Positions 11,368 to 24,370 are shown, counted from the stretch's first letter. The stretch: DNA of 64,000 nt from Microplitis mediator (GCF_029852145.1 NC_079970.1:13387662-13451661); one strand, 5' to 3'. Notes: generated from the sequence alone by a model not told the origin. Numbers and translations: made by a program.

Positions 11368-11672
11368 CCCGATGAAAAAAGATTTTGTCTAATCATATAT
11401 GATCATGCATAATTGTCTATATATGATCAGATCCAAAAATTGGCCAGGTCTGATCATACATAACTTGATCTGTTTATACATGATCATATATGATTACATA
11501 TAATCATGCATGAACGAATATAGTCATTTTTAGAATCTCATTTAGAATATCTGTAAATTATTAATTAAGTAGTTTAATTAGGATTTATTGTCTTCATCAA
11601 TATCAATGTCGGTTAAAATGAAATAAAAAAAAAAAAAAAAAATTATTAACCATCGACAATTATTTTACTACG

Positions 11673-11755
11673 GGGTCACCCATCCAATTAATGTCTAACG
11701 CCGATGCTGCTTAACTTTGGTTATCGATGGTTCGTAGTCTGATCCTCTAGTCTGT
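11673..11755 (-). pseudogene. 5S rRNA-like fragment (SINE3-like or 5S pseudogene)
   Basis: On the minus strand the sequence contains aagttaagcagcatcgg and ttggatgggtgacc. These correspond to the box A and box C parts of the internal 5S rRNA promoter, with the expected spacing. The flanks do not match 5S rRNA, and a T-rich tract follows (seen as an A run at 11,625-11,641 on the plus strand). A second diverged copy lies at 37,021-37,122. 5S-headed SINEs (SINE3 class) are known in animals; a full SINE body has not been demonstrated here. Confidence 0.75.
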
Positions 11756-11938
11756 TATACACTTACAATTAAGAAACGTTTATGGCATTACTTAACTCAA
11801 ATAATCAAATTGATACTTTATACTTTTAAATTGCTGCCGAAACCTTTGAACATTTTTTAAGTATTGGGGATTTAAGTATGATTGATAGTTGAAAGAATAA
11901 AAATTTAATAACATTGATATTAAAAAATTGTCATATCA

Positions 11939-11940
<2 letters not shown>

Positions 11941-12014
<74 letters not shown>
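11941..12014. repeat. (AT)n microsatellite
   Basis: About 37 uninterrupted AT units. Confidence 0.98.
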
Positions 12015-12018
<4 letters not shown>

Positions 12019-12190
12019 GTTGAATAGACCTTTGTGTGACCCCCCGTTTTTGTTTGCTATATGTATCCTCAAAACTGCATATTTTTTCGTCCTTCAAGGA
12101 TTTTTGTTTCTAGACAGGACTTTTGACAGGATATCGAATTAACTATTATATAGTCCCTTGTGTGACTTATATGTATACTATATATATAAG
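12013..12190 (+). repeat. tgtgtgac word block, left member of an inverted pair
   Basis: atgtacgttgaatagacctt followed by tgtgtgac is the inverse of gtcacacaaacgtctatac followed by aacatacat at about 21,157-21,190. Together they suggest terminal inverted repeats of a larger nested unit spanning 12.0-21.2 kb. Inside the left end lie further words cttgtgtgacttatatg and agtcacagatcgg. Confidence 0.5.
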
Positions 12191-13166
12191 TCACAGATCG
12201 GTACGTCACATAGATAATATACAAAGATATCTCCCATGAAAAAAATTTATAAAAAAAATATAAGTTAAAATATGAAAAAATATATTTTTCATATAAAAAG
12301 AAATACATAAAAAATATATAAATATATATAAATTATGTATAAAAAATCTGTTAATCGGTTGACCCTGCGAGCCAGCCCTAAAACTTCCCGCTGTTTTCAA
12401 GCTCGAGGAGCTCAAAAACATTGTTGTGAATACATTATCAAGCTCTTCGAGCTCCAAAATACTTTTGTATGCCATTGTTTTTGAAAAAAACCGCTTTTTA
12501 GCATTTCTTTCTCCCAGCTGATCAGATTTTGGGATTGTTTAGTTCGGTTTTTTCAAAGATATTGGCAAAAAACTGTTTTTCATCGTTTCTTTCTTCCACG
12601 ATATCTCTTAGACAAATGACTCGATTTTGATGGTTAAGGTGGCAATTGACGCGTCTCAATAAATTCTAAAGCTGATCAGATTTTGGAGTTATTTAGTTCA
12701 GTTGTTTTAAAGATATATTCGCAAAAAACCGTTTCTTACCATTTCTTTCTCCCACGAAAACTCTTGGACGAATTATCGGATTGTGATAGTTAAGGTGACA
12801 ATCGACTCGTTTTATTAAATTCTAAAGCTGATTAGATTTTGAAATTGATCGGATGAGTCACTTCAAAGATAATCGAAAAAAAACGTTTTTTACCATTTCT
12901 TACTCCAACGATATCTCTCGAACAAATAAACCGATTGAGATGGTTGCGGTCGCATTCGACGAGGCTTATAAAGTTCTAAAGCTAATTAGATTTTGAAGTC
13001 GATCGTTCAAGTCGTTTCTGAGAAATCAATATAAAACTAAAAAAAAAATTTGTTATTATTCGTAATTCGCCAATATTTTCGAGTCTACTTGATCTAATGA
13101 TCTGAAATTTTTAGAAAATTTGATGGCCAACAAGCTCTTTCGATTAATTAAAAAGTTATAGACTGG

Positions 13167-13206
<40 letters not shown>
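13167..13206. repeat. (CA)n microsatellite
   Basis: About 20 CA units inside the family S copy. The tract appears to resume at about 13,742 after an inserted block. Confidence 0.95.
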
Positions 13207-13208
<2 letters not shown>

Positions 13209-13742
13209 GGTGACACGAATCGTAATCCGTGGACAATAGATCCGCGACGTCAAATCCGCGACATGAAATCCGAAGATATTTTATCCGATAGACAAAATGT
13301 CCTTGGACTAAATATTCAAGAGACAAAAAATCCGTGACAAAATATCCTGTCGATAAATCTTATTCAGAAAAATATATTTTCAGTGGAAAATAATTCATGG
13401 TTTTCGATAAACGGGTACTGTACCATTCCAAGCATATGTATTGACCTATTTCCAAAATAATACCCACCCAAAATCTGTGAAAAAAGGGCACCATACGATT
13501 TCAAGCATATGTGTTAATCTATTTTTAATATTTCACACTCAAATTTTATGTGAAAATATATTAAACATTTCTGATAAAAGAGTACCGTACTATTTATATT
13601 ATAAGATATTTTGTCGGGGATGTTTTATCTATTGAGTATTTAGTCCGGGGATATTTTGTCTATCGGATAAAATGTCTTCGGATATTTTGTTGCGGATATT
13701 TTGTCGCGGATTTAATGTCTTCGAATAACGAGTGACGGAATC
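13207..13742. mobile_element. Palindromic tccgcgac word-array element inside a CA tract
   Basis: The left part repeats aaatccgcgacatgaaatcc and ttatccgatagacaaaatgt. The right part carries the complements (gtctatcggataaaatgtc, ttgtcgcggatttaatgtc). The ends cggtgacacgaat and attcgaataacgagtgacgg (complement) are roughly symmetric. Because (CA)n flanks both sides, this is best read as an insertion into the microsatellite. Confidence 0.6.
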
Positions 13743-13953
13743 CACACACACATACACACACACACACACACACGCGCGCGCGCACACATACATACGTACA
13801 GACACTCGAACATCATTCTAAAAACAGTCAGAATAGCTTCCTAGGATTTCAAAACGTCGACATCTGATGAAAATTCGATTTTCGTAAATCGGACCGAAAC
13901 CAATAACTTCCCGAATTTTTGAAAATTTTCAATTTTCTTAGCGGGAAGTTAAA

Positions 13954-15289
13954 AATATATAAAATTTCGATAAACAATATATTTGTTATATACACTAATG
14001 CAAAAAATTAAAGGAGCAGAAAAATTTTATAAATTTTTTAGTGATTTTTGGAAGGCTGTAACTTGGTGAAAAATAATCGTATCGAGATTTTAGAAAAATC
14101 ATTTTGTAGCTTAAAATCTCTAGTTTTGGTGCATTTTTTTCAAAATTTTTTAAAAGCTCCGGTTATTGCGCCAAGATGAGAAATACCGCGAGACAAAAAT
14201 TTCTAAATTATTTTTGTTTTTTTCCGAAGAGCCCACGGACCGCAGAAAAATTCTTTTCACTAAACAAATTCATAGCTTGTTTAGCAAATTTATTCAGCTT
14301 CAATTTGGTTTTTTGTTTAACCTCGTAGGACGTTTTGTCGCAGAGATATCAGCCTTCAAACAGAAAATGATCCTTTTGGCTTTGATCATCGATATTTCAG
14401 GTACCAATGTTTGCACAGAAAGTTAAAGGGCGGCGTTGAAAACTTGAATAAATTCCCTACAAGACCCTGTCATCATTTTTTGAAAAACAAAATTTTTTTT
14501 ATTTTTAACATCCATTAGAAGTAAGTACAAAAAAATGACTTTTTTTGGTTTTTTAGTAAAATAACCGCTACTCGAAAAATATCGAAAAAAAAATAATGTT
14601 GCCAGGGACTTTTTTAGCTTAATGTACCCCCAAGACCCCTGTAAATTTTGAAATTGATCTATCGAACCGTTTTTTGAGAATCATCGATCAAAGTTTTGCT
14701 AAACAATTAAAGGAGCAAGTTTTGTTCCTTTAATTTTGTAATCATAATCAAAGTGAAAAAATTATTTTTTCTGGACTTTTCTCAAATTTTTGCATTGGTG
14801 ACTCGGAAAATGCAAAGAAATGACAAAAAAAATAAAAAATTTCCAAAAAATGTCAAAAAAAAAATTTAGAACACAAAAAAAAAGTTTCAATTTTTTTTTT
14901 TCTTCGATTTTTTTGACAATTGTTGGAAATTACATTCCTCAAACGATAAATAAGTTAGAAATGGCAGGATATATGTCAGCAGAAAAAGTTATATACTTAA
15001 AAAATCTATCACTAACGTTATAAATGTAACAACCTAAAGAGAAAAAAAATCAATTACGGAGTGGGAAATTATACACTAGACTCTATCAAAAACATCGACT
15101 AGTTTTTTTTTTAAAATACTCTGAAAATATTGATTAAAATTACGGAAAAATGATCCTGTTAAAATGACAGCTCTTAATTATTAATATGAATGGTTGCCTA
15201 ATCGCGATTGTCTATTACCTATTTGATTAACATGGGATTTTTTTTTTTGAGTGGAATTTTATCACGCATTAGAAAATCAAAGCATCCGT
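13954..15289. other. Non-coding stretch with an imperfect inverted pair
   Basis: cactaatgcaaaaaattaaa at 13,993 faces attttgcattggtg near 14,800 in inverted orientation. aattaaaggagca (14,007) and ttcctttaatt (14,725) are also inverted, so a short terminal-inverted-repeat element of about 0.8 kb is possible. The open frames here are A/T-rich and unconvincing. The rest, 14,800-15,289, shows nothing identifiable. Confidence 0.4.
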
Positions 15290-15890
15290 AAAATTGAAGA
15301 ACATTTTTTTAAGGAAATTGAACGCTTTACAAAAAAGGTATATTATTATTTTTCGATAAATTTGAATTTTTAAAAGTTATTCAAGGCCAAAGTTTGATTC
15401 ATAGCAAATTTTACCACTATTCAACTTTTTCGGCGAAACTGTCAGACTTATCGTAAAATGTTATGGGACCTTTTTTGTAGACAATTTTATTTCTTACAAA
15501 TTGTCGCCAGAAAAGTATTTTGAAAATCTACATTGTTTTCTAGTTATTTTTATTTTAATGTAAAGCTCTTGAAAAAAATGGTGTTTGGGTCGATCTCAAG
15601 AACTCGATATTGAAATGGAAATAACTAGGAAACAATGTGGAATTTGAAAAAACTTGACTGGAAATCATTTATAGGGGATGAAATTGTCTACAAAAAAGAT
15701 CCTCTGAAGTTTTGTGATAAGTCTAATAGTTTCGCCGGACATGTAAAAAGGTCTAGAAATTTACGATAATTTGACCTAGAGCTCCAATAACTTTTGAACA
15801 GATGGATTTATCAAAAAATGATAAGAGACTCATTTTGTAGAGCGTTCAATTTCCTACAAAACTATATTCTAAATATATCTGTACATATAT
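15290..15890. repeat. Family R0 palindrome, uninterrupted copy
   Basis: The left half (aaagttattcaaggcc, cggcgaaactgtcagactt, ttttttgtagacaatttt) and the right half (aaattgtctacaaaaaagat, taatagtttcgccgg, tccaataacttttgaac) are inverted relatives around a centre near 15,590. The copy supplies the empty site used to prove the 11,368-25,021 insertion. Confidence 0.7.
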
Positions 15891-16062
15891 AAGCCAGGGC
15901 CGAGGTATACAGTTCCAAACTTAAAATTTTTTTTCCTAAGTCATTTAAATGATATAAAAATCATGAAGAGGCATCTCTTTTTATTAATATTAGGAGCTCA
16001 AACTTCACCATAATTTTTTATCATCATTTTTAACAATTTTTTTCACAGTAATTAAAGAAAAA

Positions 16063-16545
16063 AAAATCGGTCTATCGGATAACCCTGCGGGCCAGCCCTA
16101 AAACTTCCCGCTGTTTTCAAGCTCCTTGAACTCGAAAACATTATTGTGAATATATTTTCGAACTCTTAGAGCTCGAAAATACTTTTGTATGCCATTGTTT
16201 TCTAAAAAAACATTTTATAGCATTTCTTTCTCCCACGATATCTCGCGAACGAATTAATTGATTTTGATGGTTGAGGCGGCAATCGACGCGTTTTATTAAG
16301 TTCTAGAGCTGATTAGATTTTGAAATCGAATGATTCAATTTTTATGTAGATATCCGAATAAAAACGTTTTTCACTATTTTTTTAATCAACGATATCTCGT
16401 AAACGAATGGACCGATTAAGACGATTGAGGCAGCAATCGACGTGTTTTATCAAGTTCTAAAGCTGATCAAATTTTGAAATTGATTTATCTAGCCGTTTTT
16501 GAGAAATTTAAAAGAAAACAAAAAAAAATTTTTTTTCAATTCTTT
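16063..16545 (-). mobile_element. Family S element, copy 2 (partial)
   Basis: Begins atcggtctatcggataaccc, then agctcc/gagctcgaa palindromes and three ~115-bp sub-repeats. It stops near 16,545 without the gcgggaagtt terminus, so it is truncated. Confidence 0.75.
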
Positions 16546-16617
16546 CTCCAGTCGCACATGTTAAATTCTCATCTTTACATAGAAAAGCATCTTTACGTAG
16601 AAAAGAATATATTAGTT

Positions 16618-17280
16618 GCTCGTTTTTCAATTAAAGTTCTCGCTAAACTATGATAGATACCGCTACAATAAATCAGTTCTATTTTTTTAGAAAGTTCATT
16701 GTCTATATAAAAGTTTCTGATATCATTGCTTGTAAACTCAATAGTTTAGCTGTACTTTTTAGTCTTATGAGGTAATGAAAAATTCAGTTATTTAAAAAAA
16801 TTTGCCAGCTTGTCAATCAAACTTCTCGCTAGACTATGAGAGGTACGTCTACATTAAATTAGTACAATTTTTGTCAGAATTTATTTCGTCTGTATAAAAA
16901 TTTCCGATAATATTGCGCGTGAACCCGATAATGTGCCTGTAATTTTCAGTTGAATGAGGTAATACGAAAATTCGAGGAAACATTCAGTTATTTGAAAATC
17001 CGCCAGCTTGACAATCAGAATAGTCGCTAAATTATGATCGATACTTCTAAAATAAATTCGTACAATTTTGTCAGAAATTATGTTGTCTATTCAAAAGTTT
17101 TCAATAACATTGCTCGGAAACTTAATAGTTTAGCTGTAAGTTCTAGTTTAATGAGGCAATGACACATTCTGTTATTCAGAAATTTGCCAGCTTGTCGATC
17201 AAAACTCTCGCTAATCTATGAAACATTCGTCTGCAATAAATTAGTACGATTTTGTCAGAAATTACTTAATTACTTTATTC
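16618..17280. repeat. Tandem repeat, ~190-bp unit, about 3.5 copies
   Basis: Unit starts lie at about 16,618, 16,804, 17,001 and 17,186, each with gccagcttgtcaatcaaa or a close variant, then ctcgctaaactatga, then attatgttgtctat. Periods are about 185-197 bp and the units are clearly diverged, so it is an old minisatellite. Confidence 0.75.
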
Positions 17281-18075
17281 GAGCTCAAAAAGATTGAAAT
17301 TATTAACATTTTCTGTAGAAAGTTTTGATTCGTAAGTTCAACCAGTTTAAAATTTTTTTCCCAACCTTAAAAGAAATTCCGATAAATGTACTGCAGATAA
17401 ACTGAAATCGTCGCAAAATAATTGAACTACAATTTAAATTCTCTACAATTTCAATTCTGATTAATCTTATCAAATTTTAATTAGTTCAACGAACAAAAAA
17501 CCATGGATTCAATGTTTTATTTTAATCTTTTAATTTAAAAAATTTTCAAATCTGTTCTTTATGAAGATATTTCTCTTGTCAAATAATTTTATTAATTTCT
17601 CGATGTCTAATGAATCGAAATGAATTATTTCACATTCATCAAGTCTTTAAAGATTTTGTTTCACAAGGCTTAACGAACAATAAGGTGTGTCACAGTAAGG
17701 TACAATTGATAGTTAATAATATTTTGTACACTCTACTTTTCTGTGACCGTCACACAAGCGTTATGTATAATATAAAAACCTGTATATATAAAAACCTGGG
17801 TGTAACGTCACAGAAAGGTATCAAAGTCACACAAGCGTAATAAAATATAACTGAAAATCTCTTTCACATTTTTTTCGAAGGTTCAACAAATTTACCGTCT
17901 GATCTAACTGAAAATTTATTTGACTCTATTTTAATCACTTCTTCTGATTTCCGTCTGAATATATTGAGTTCATCAAGCATAATCATAAACATAAATTGTA
18001 AAATCATTTGTTTACACATCGATTATGTTCTCTAATTTTTATAATGAAGTATAAATCGATACTTTTCTCCAGCTC
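17281..18075. repeat. Repeat unit K, copy 1
   Basis: From about 17,460 this block is almost identical to 19,700-20,345 (both carry the same 76-residue open frame) and more distantly related to 20,570-21,175. Its right half contains cacagtaaggta, gtcacacaagcg and cgtcacagaaaggta words. The very low divergence implies a recent duplication. The shared open frame is not evidence of coding by itself, since it is simply copied DNA. Confidence 0.8.
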
Positions 18076-18082
18076 ATACGCA

Positions 18083-19358
<1,276 letters not shown>

Positions 19359-19359
19359 A

Positions 19360-19577
19360 AAATTCTCCACTGAAGGTCAATATTATATTCTTGATTCAAG
19401 AAAATTTTTCTGAAAACCTAAATTTCCTCACATAAAGTAGAAATCTTCTCCGACTATGACGAATATTTTTTAATAACCAAGACAAATTCTCTTGGCTTAA
19501 GAAAATCTTGACTTGGTTCCTGAAAACGTTTGTCTTCCAAAATATTTTCTTGACTCAAGATAATTTTTTTTTTCTGT
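19360..19577. repeat. Family E word-array element, copy a
   Basis: The words cttgattcaagaaaat, cttggcttaagaaaat and cttgactcaagataat alternate for about 220 bases and close with ttttttttctgtat. It is closely related to 20,348-20,567, but its left CACAG end is lost at the junction with family S. Confidence 0.6.
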
Positions 19578-19579
19578 AT

Positions 19580-20345
19580 AGAGATCAAAATTATCAATGT
19601 TTTCTCTAGAAAGTTTAGATGCTGATTTGGAAGTTCGAAGTGTTATTAGGTTCCTTTTCTACCCTCATCGCGAATTCCCTACATTTTCAATTCAAATTAA
19701 TCTTATCAAATTTTAATTAGTTTAGCAAGAATATTCATCTACAATTATCAATATTTCAACGAACAAAAAACCCTGGATGCAATGTTTTATTTTAATCCTT
19801 TGATTTTAAAAATTTTCAGAGCTATTCTTTAACAAGATATTTCTCTTGTCAAATACTTTCATTAATTTCTCGATGTCTAATGAATCGAAATGAATTATTT
19901 CACATTCATCAAGTCTTTAAAGATTTTGTTTCACAAGGCTTAACGAACAATAAGGTGTGTCACAGTAAGGTACAATTGATAGTTAATAATATTTTGTACA
20001 CTCTACTTTTCTGTGACCGTCACACAAGCGTTATGTATAATATAAAAACCTGTATATATAAAAACCTGGGTGTAACGTCACAGAAAGGTATCAAAGTCAC
20101 ACAAGCGTAATAAAATATAACTGAAAATCTCTTTCACATTTTTTTCGAAGGTTCAACAAATTTACCGTCTGATCTAACTGAAAATTTATTTGACTCTATT
20201 TTAATCACTTCTTCTGATTTCCGTCTGAATATATTGAGTTCATCAAGCATAAGCATAAACAAAAATTGGAAAATCATTTGTTTACACATCGATTATGTTC
20301 TCTAGTTTTATTATGAAGTATAAATTGATACTTTTCTCCAGCTCA
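19580..20345. repeat. Repeat unit K, copy 2
   Basis: Near-identical to copy 1 from about 19,700 on, with the same cacacaagcg words and the same 76-residue frame at 19,880-20,110. The upstream 120 bases (gatcaaaattatcaatg...) are shared with copy 3. Confidence 0.8.
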
Positions 20346-20347
20346 TG

Positions 20348-20567
20348 CACAGAAAAAAAAATTCTCGACTGAAGGTAAATATTCTTCATTCGAGAAAATT
20401 TTTTTGAAAACCTAAACTTTCTCAAATAAAATAGAAATCTTCTCCGACCACGACGAATTTTTTTTAACCAAGACAAATTCTCGTGGCTCAAGAAAATCTT
20501 GACTTGGTTCCTGAAAACGTTTGTCTTCCGAAATGTTTTCTTGACTCAAGATAATTTTTCTTATGTG
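20348..20567. mobile_element. Family E word-array element, copy b
   Basis: A 220-bp element starting CACAGAAAAAAAAATTC and ending atttttcttatgtg, an imperfect inverted terminus. The inside is a series of palindromic words (ttcattcgagaaaat, cgtggctcaagaaaat, cttgactcaagataat). Flanks are atg and ttg, so a clean target duplication is not visible. Confidence 0.6.
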
Positions 20568-20569
20568 TT

Positions 20570-21175
20570 GAGATCAAAATTATCAATGCTTTCTCTGGAA
20601 AGTTTGGATACTGATTCGCAAGTTCAAAGGGCTTTTAGTTTTTTTTTCTACCTCTATCGCAAACTGCGAAAAATGTACTGCAGATAAACTGAAATCGTCG
20701 CAGATCAATTGAACAATTATTAAAATTTTGTACAATCTCGATTCTTATTAATCTTATCAAATTTCAAACAGTTGACCAAGAATATTATCAATCTCCTATC
20801 ATCAATCTTTACACATCATAAATGCAATATTTTATTTAGATCTTTAAGCCTTAAAAATCCTTGGAGCTGTTCTTCAAAAAGTTGTTTCTCTTTTGGAAAA
20901 AATTTGTTAATTTATCGTAGTCTAATGAATCAAAATAAGGTATTTCACATTCATAAGTTCATTAGAAATTTTGCTTCACAAGGTTTGACTATCAGTAACG
21001 TGTGTCACAGCAAGGTATAAATGATAGTAAATAATATTTTGTGCACTATACCCTTATGTGACCGTCACACAAGCGTAATGTATAATATAAAAACCTTTGT
21101 GTAACGTCACAGAAAGGTATTAAAGTCACACAAGCGTAATAAAATATAACTGAAAATGTCACACAAACGTCTATA
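20570..21175. repeat. Repeat unit K, copy 3 (diverged)
   Basis: Shares the gatcaaaattatcaatgc start, aatgcaatattttattta middle and cacagcaaggta/gtcacacaagcgtaatg end with the other two K units but is much more diverged. Confidence 0.7.
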
Positions 21176-21810
21176 CAACATACATATATATGTATATTAG
21201 GGTGGCTCATTTGAAACGACTATTTTTTTTTGCTCCATTGACGGAATATTGTTCTAGACATAAAAAAAAAATTTTCCACGAAATTTGAGCCCTTAATTTT
21301 AATTGTAAGACCTCGCTAATTGAATTTGAAATTTTCCCATTCATTTAGCATGTAAAGTAGAGGTTTTTTTTTTTTAATTATCTATAGCTCTGCTGCATTT
21401 CACGTTTTTTTACTGTCCATAGGCAGAAGTTGTAGGGGAACCTTTATACTTCAAAAGTTTCTACAGTAAAATTTATGTGACAGGAACGGGGTCAGAGTTA
21501 AAAAATGTAAAAGTCGATTTTTATCGATTTTTGCGTATTTTTTGAGTTTTTCGTAGAAAATATTGTAGTTACCGAAAAAAAGTAAATGACAAATTTGTAG
21601 GAAATCAAATTTGCTACAAAAAAGGTTCTGTAAGCCAAGGCTGTAAAATCTGTTGTTTCTGAAATAAATTGAATTATACATATGAAAATTCAAGATATCT
21701 TTGCAGTAAATGGTTTGTTAAATTAATAATTTAATTTTCATTTATTAAATGTTTTTTTTGGACATCATATTATTTGTTCATGAAAATATAACTTAAAAAA
21801 AATGTATCTA

Positions 21811-23018
21811 TATGGGGCATTCCGAGCCAAATCGGACGGTTTCAAAAATTGATTTTTCCGATTTTCTTCAATTTTTGGTATTGTTTAGTACCCCTCAACA
21901 GAGGCTTTCCGGTAAATTTTGAGATCTTTTTGATTAATGGTTCAAAAAAAATCGAATTTAAAAAAAAAACCGCTCTTTTTATGGTTTTTTGATCATAACT
22001 TTCGTAATAATGGTCGGAATTCAATGTTTTTTTATTCAAAATTTTCGTTTTTAGTTGGCTTTTACAGACAAAAATGCATAACAAATATACGAAATATTTT
22101 TGATCGAGATTTTTGAATTTTAAGTTTTCAACCGTGTTCCAAAATTTCATATAATTATTCGAAAAAGCGACGAAGCTATATTCACTAAGGAGTCCTCTAG
22201 TTCATAAAACAATCGTTAATGTAAAATTTTCGAAAGAACACGGAAATAATTAAAAACGTTTGTGATACAGTTTCGTCGCTTTTTCGAATAATTATATGAA
22301 ATTTTGGAGCTCCTGTAATGATCTTAGCTGTATTGTATAGCAAATCTAATGTTTCTTTTGCTTCGAAATAGTTGCTATTTAAAAAATAAAAGTATTCATT
22401 ATAACAGCTTATAAATAGCATTAACTTTTACTTACTGCTTTTAAATCCCTACTCAGAACAAAAAAATATCGGAATCAATTTATAATATGCAAGAAAAACA
22501 AGTGTACAATGTCAAAAATCGGTACTGATGATAATTTACAGCAAAAAAAAATTTTTTTTTAATTTTGAAAAATCGAAAAAAAATAGTAATTATGGAAGGC
22601 CCACAAGGACCGGGCTTAAAAGTTGCAGAATGGATAGAAGTTTAAGATAGGAAATTTTCAAGAAAATCGAAAGATACACCCTTTTTTAAAAACACGGTTG
22701 AAAACTTAAAATTCAAAAATCTCGATCAAAAACATTTCGTATATTTGTTATGCATTTTTGTCTGTAAAGGCCAACTAAAAACGAAAATTTTGAATAAAAA
22801 AACATTGAATTCCGACCATTATTACGAAAGTTATGATCAAAAAAACCATAAAAAAAGCGGTTTTTTTTTAAATTCGATATTTTTTGAACCATTAATCAAA
22901 AAGATCTCAAAATTTACCGGAAAGCCTCTGTTGAGGGGTACTAAACAATACCAAAAATTGAAGAAAATCGGAAAAATCAATTTTTGAAACCGTCTGATTT
23001 GGCGTGGAATGCCCCATA
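21811..23018. mobile_element. Family C palindrome, copy 1 (TATGGGGCATTCC ends)
   Basis: Termini TATGGGGCATTCC (21,811) and its complement (23,006-23,018). Arms of about 330 bp are nearly identical, with gaggctttccggtaaattt in one and its complement in the other. The central loop 22,145-22,680 has its own hairpin (ataattattcgaaaaagcga and complement) and is the uninterrupted reference for the split copy 2 at 25,386-54,719. TA flanks both ends. Confidence 0.75.
22197..22421 (-). other. 74-codon open frame in family C loop
   Basis: A 74-residue frame with FEAKETLDLLYNTAK and FHIIIRKSDET. The corresponding loop of copy 2 (26,596-26,832) keeps the frame open with 15 amino-acid differences over 74 positions. 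No family is recognised. It may be chance conservation of AT-rich palindromic DNA rather than a peptide gene. Confidence 0.25.
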
Positions 23019-23756
23019 TACATAAATTTTTTTTAAGTTACATTTCCATGAAAAAATAATATGATGTCCAAAAAAAACATTTAATAAATGAAAATTAAAT
23101 TATTAATTTAACAAACCATATACTGCAAAGATATTTTGAATTTTCATATGTATAATTCAATTTATTTCAGAAACAACAGATTTTACAGCCTTGGCTTACA
23201 GGACCTTCTTTGTAGCAAATTTGATTTCCTACAAATTTGTCATTTACTTTTTTTCGGTAACTACAATATTTTCTACGAAAAACTCAAAAAATACGCAAAA
23301 ATTGATAAAAATCGACTTTTACATTTTTTAACTCTGACCCCGTTCCTGTCACATAAATTTTACTGCAGAAACTTTTGAAGTATAAAGGTTTCCCTACAAC
23401 TTCTGCCTATAGACAGTAAAAAAACGTGAAATGCAGCAGAGCTATAGATAATTAAAAAAAAAAACCTCCACTTTACATGCTAAATGAATGGGAAAATTTC
23501 AAATTCAATTAGCGAGTTCTTAAAATTAAAATTAAGGGCTCAAATTTTGTGGAAAATTTTTTTTTTATGTCTAGAACAATATTCCGTCAATGGAGCAAAA
23601 AAAAATAGTCGTTTCAAATGAGCCACCCTAATATATATATATTTAAATATTTATAGGTTTCATATCAATGAAATCTGATCAGATTTAATTATAGACATAT
23701 ATAACTACATATAGGTTTATATCAGTCACGTCTAATCAGATCTAATTATATATAGT

Positions 23757-24370
23757 TGCTACTTGCTACTTGCTATTTGCTACTTGCTACTTGCTATTTG
23801 CTACTTGCTACTTGCTACTTGCTACTTGCTACTTTGCTACTTGCTACTTAGTAGCTTTTCCAAAATTTCGACATCGGAAAATAATCATAGAAATGGTCAT
23901 GAATTCTATGATTATTTCCTTCCATCATAGCATTCTTAGCAATAGTAAATATTCTATTTAATTGTTTTAAAATATTAATATATTTAATACCGTAAGATGG
24001 ACGGTGGTGTTTGAATTTGATATTTGCTACTTGCTACTTGCTACTTGCTACTTGCTACTTGCTACTTGCTACTTGCTACTTGCTATTTGCTACTTGCTAC
24101 TTGCTATTTGCTACTTGCTACTTGCTACTTGCTACTTTGCTACTTGCTACTTAGTAGCTTTTCCAAAATTTCGATATCGGAAAATAATCATAGAAATGGT
24201 CATGAATTCTATGATTATTTCCTTCCATCATAGCATTCTTAGCAATAGTAAATATTCTATTTAATTGTTTTAAAATATTAATATATTTAATACCGTAAGA
24301 TGGACGGTGGTGTTTGAATTTGATATTTGCTACTTGCTACTTGCTACTTTGCTACTTGCTACTTAGTAGC
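23757..24370 (+). repeat. Macrosatellite with variable gctactt heptamer runs
   Basis: Three tandem units. Each begins with a run of the heptamer gctactt (about 12, about 17 and about 5 copies) and continues with a ~190-bp constant part (agtagcttttccaaaatttc ... gtaagatggacggtggtgt). Constant parts are nearly identical, so the differing heptamer counts reflect fast slippage. Peptides translated from it are artefacts. Confidence 0.9.

Larger units (their letters stand above)
12349..13953 (-). mobile_element. Family S element, copy 1
   Basis: One end reads tcggttgaccctgcgagcc, then gagctcgaggagctc-type palindromes. Next come several ~110-120-bp sub-repeats, each with a ttctttctcccacgatatct start and a gctgattagattttgaa core. 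The other end is the family signature gcgggaagttaaaaa. This copy contains a (CA)n tract split by the 13,207-13,742 block. Family S is the most frequent repeat in the window and has no coding evidence beyond a recurrent short frame (see findings). Confidence 0.8.
21197..23631. mobile_element. 2.4-kb palindromic element, TTAGGGTGG ends
   Basis: The arms 21,197-21,810 and 23,019-23,631 are almost perfect inverted repeats. The termini are TTAGGGTGGCTCATTTGAAA and its complement, flanked by TA dinucleotides within TA-rich sequence. A second palindrome (21,811-23,018, TGGGGCATTCC ends) fills the centre. TA duplications suggest a Tc1/mariner-like target preference, which is inference only. Mirror-image open frames of about 80 residues in the two arms are a consequence of the inverted repeat. 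Confidence 0.75.
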
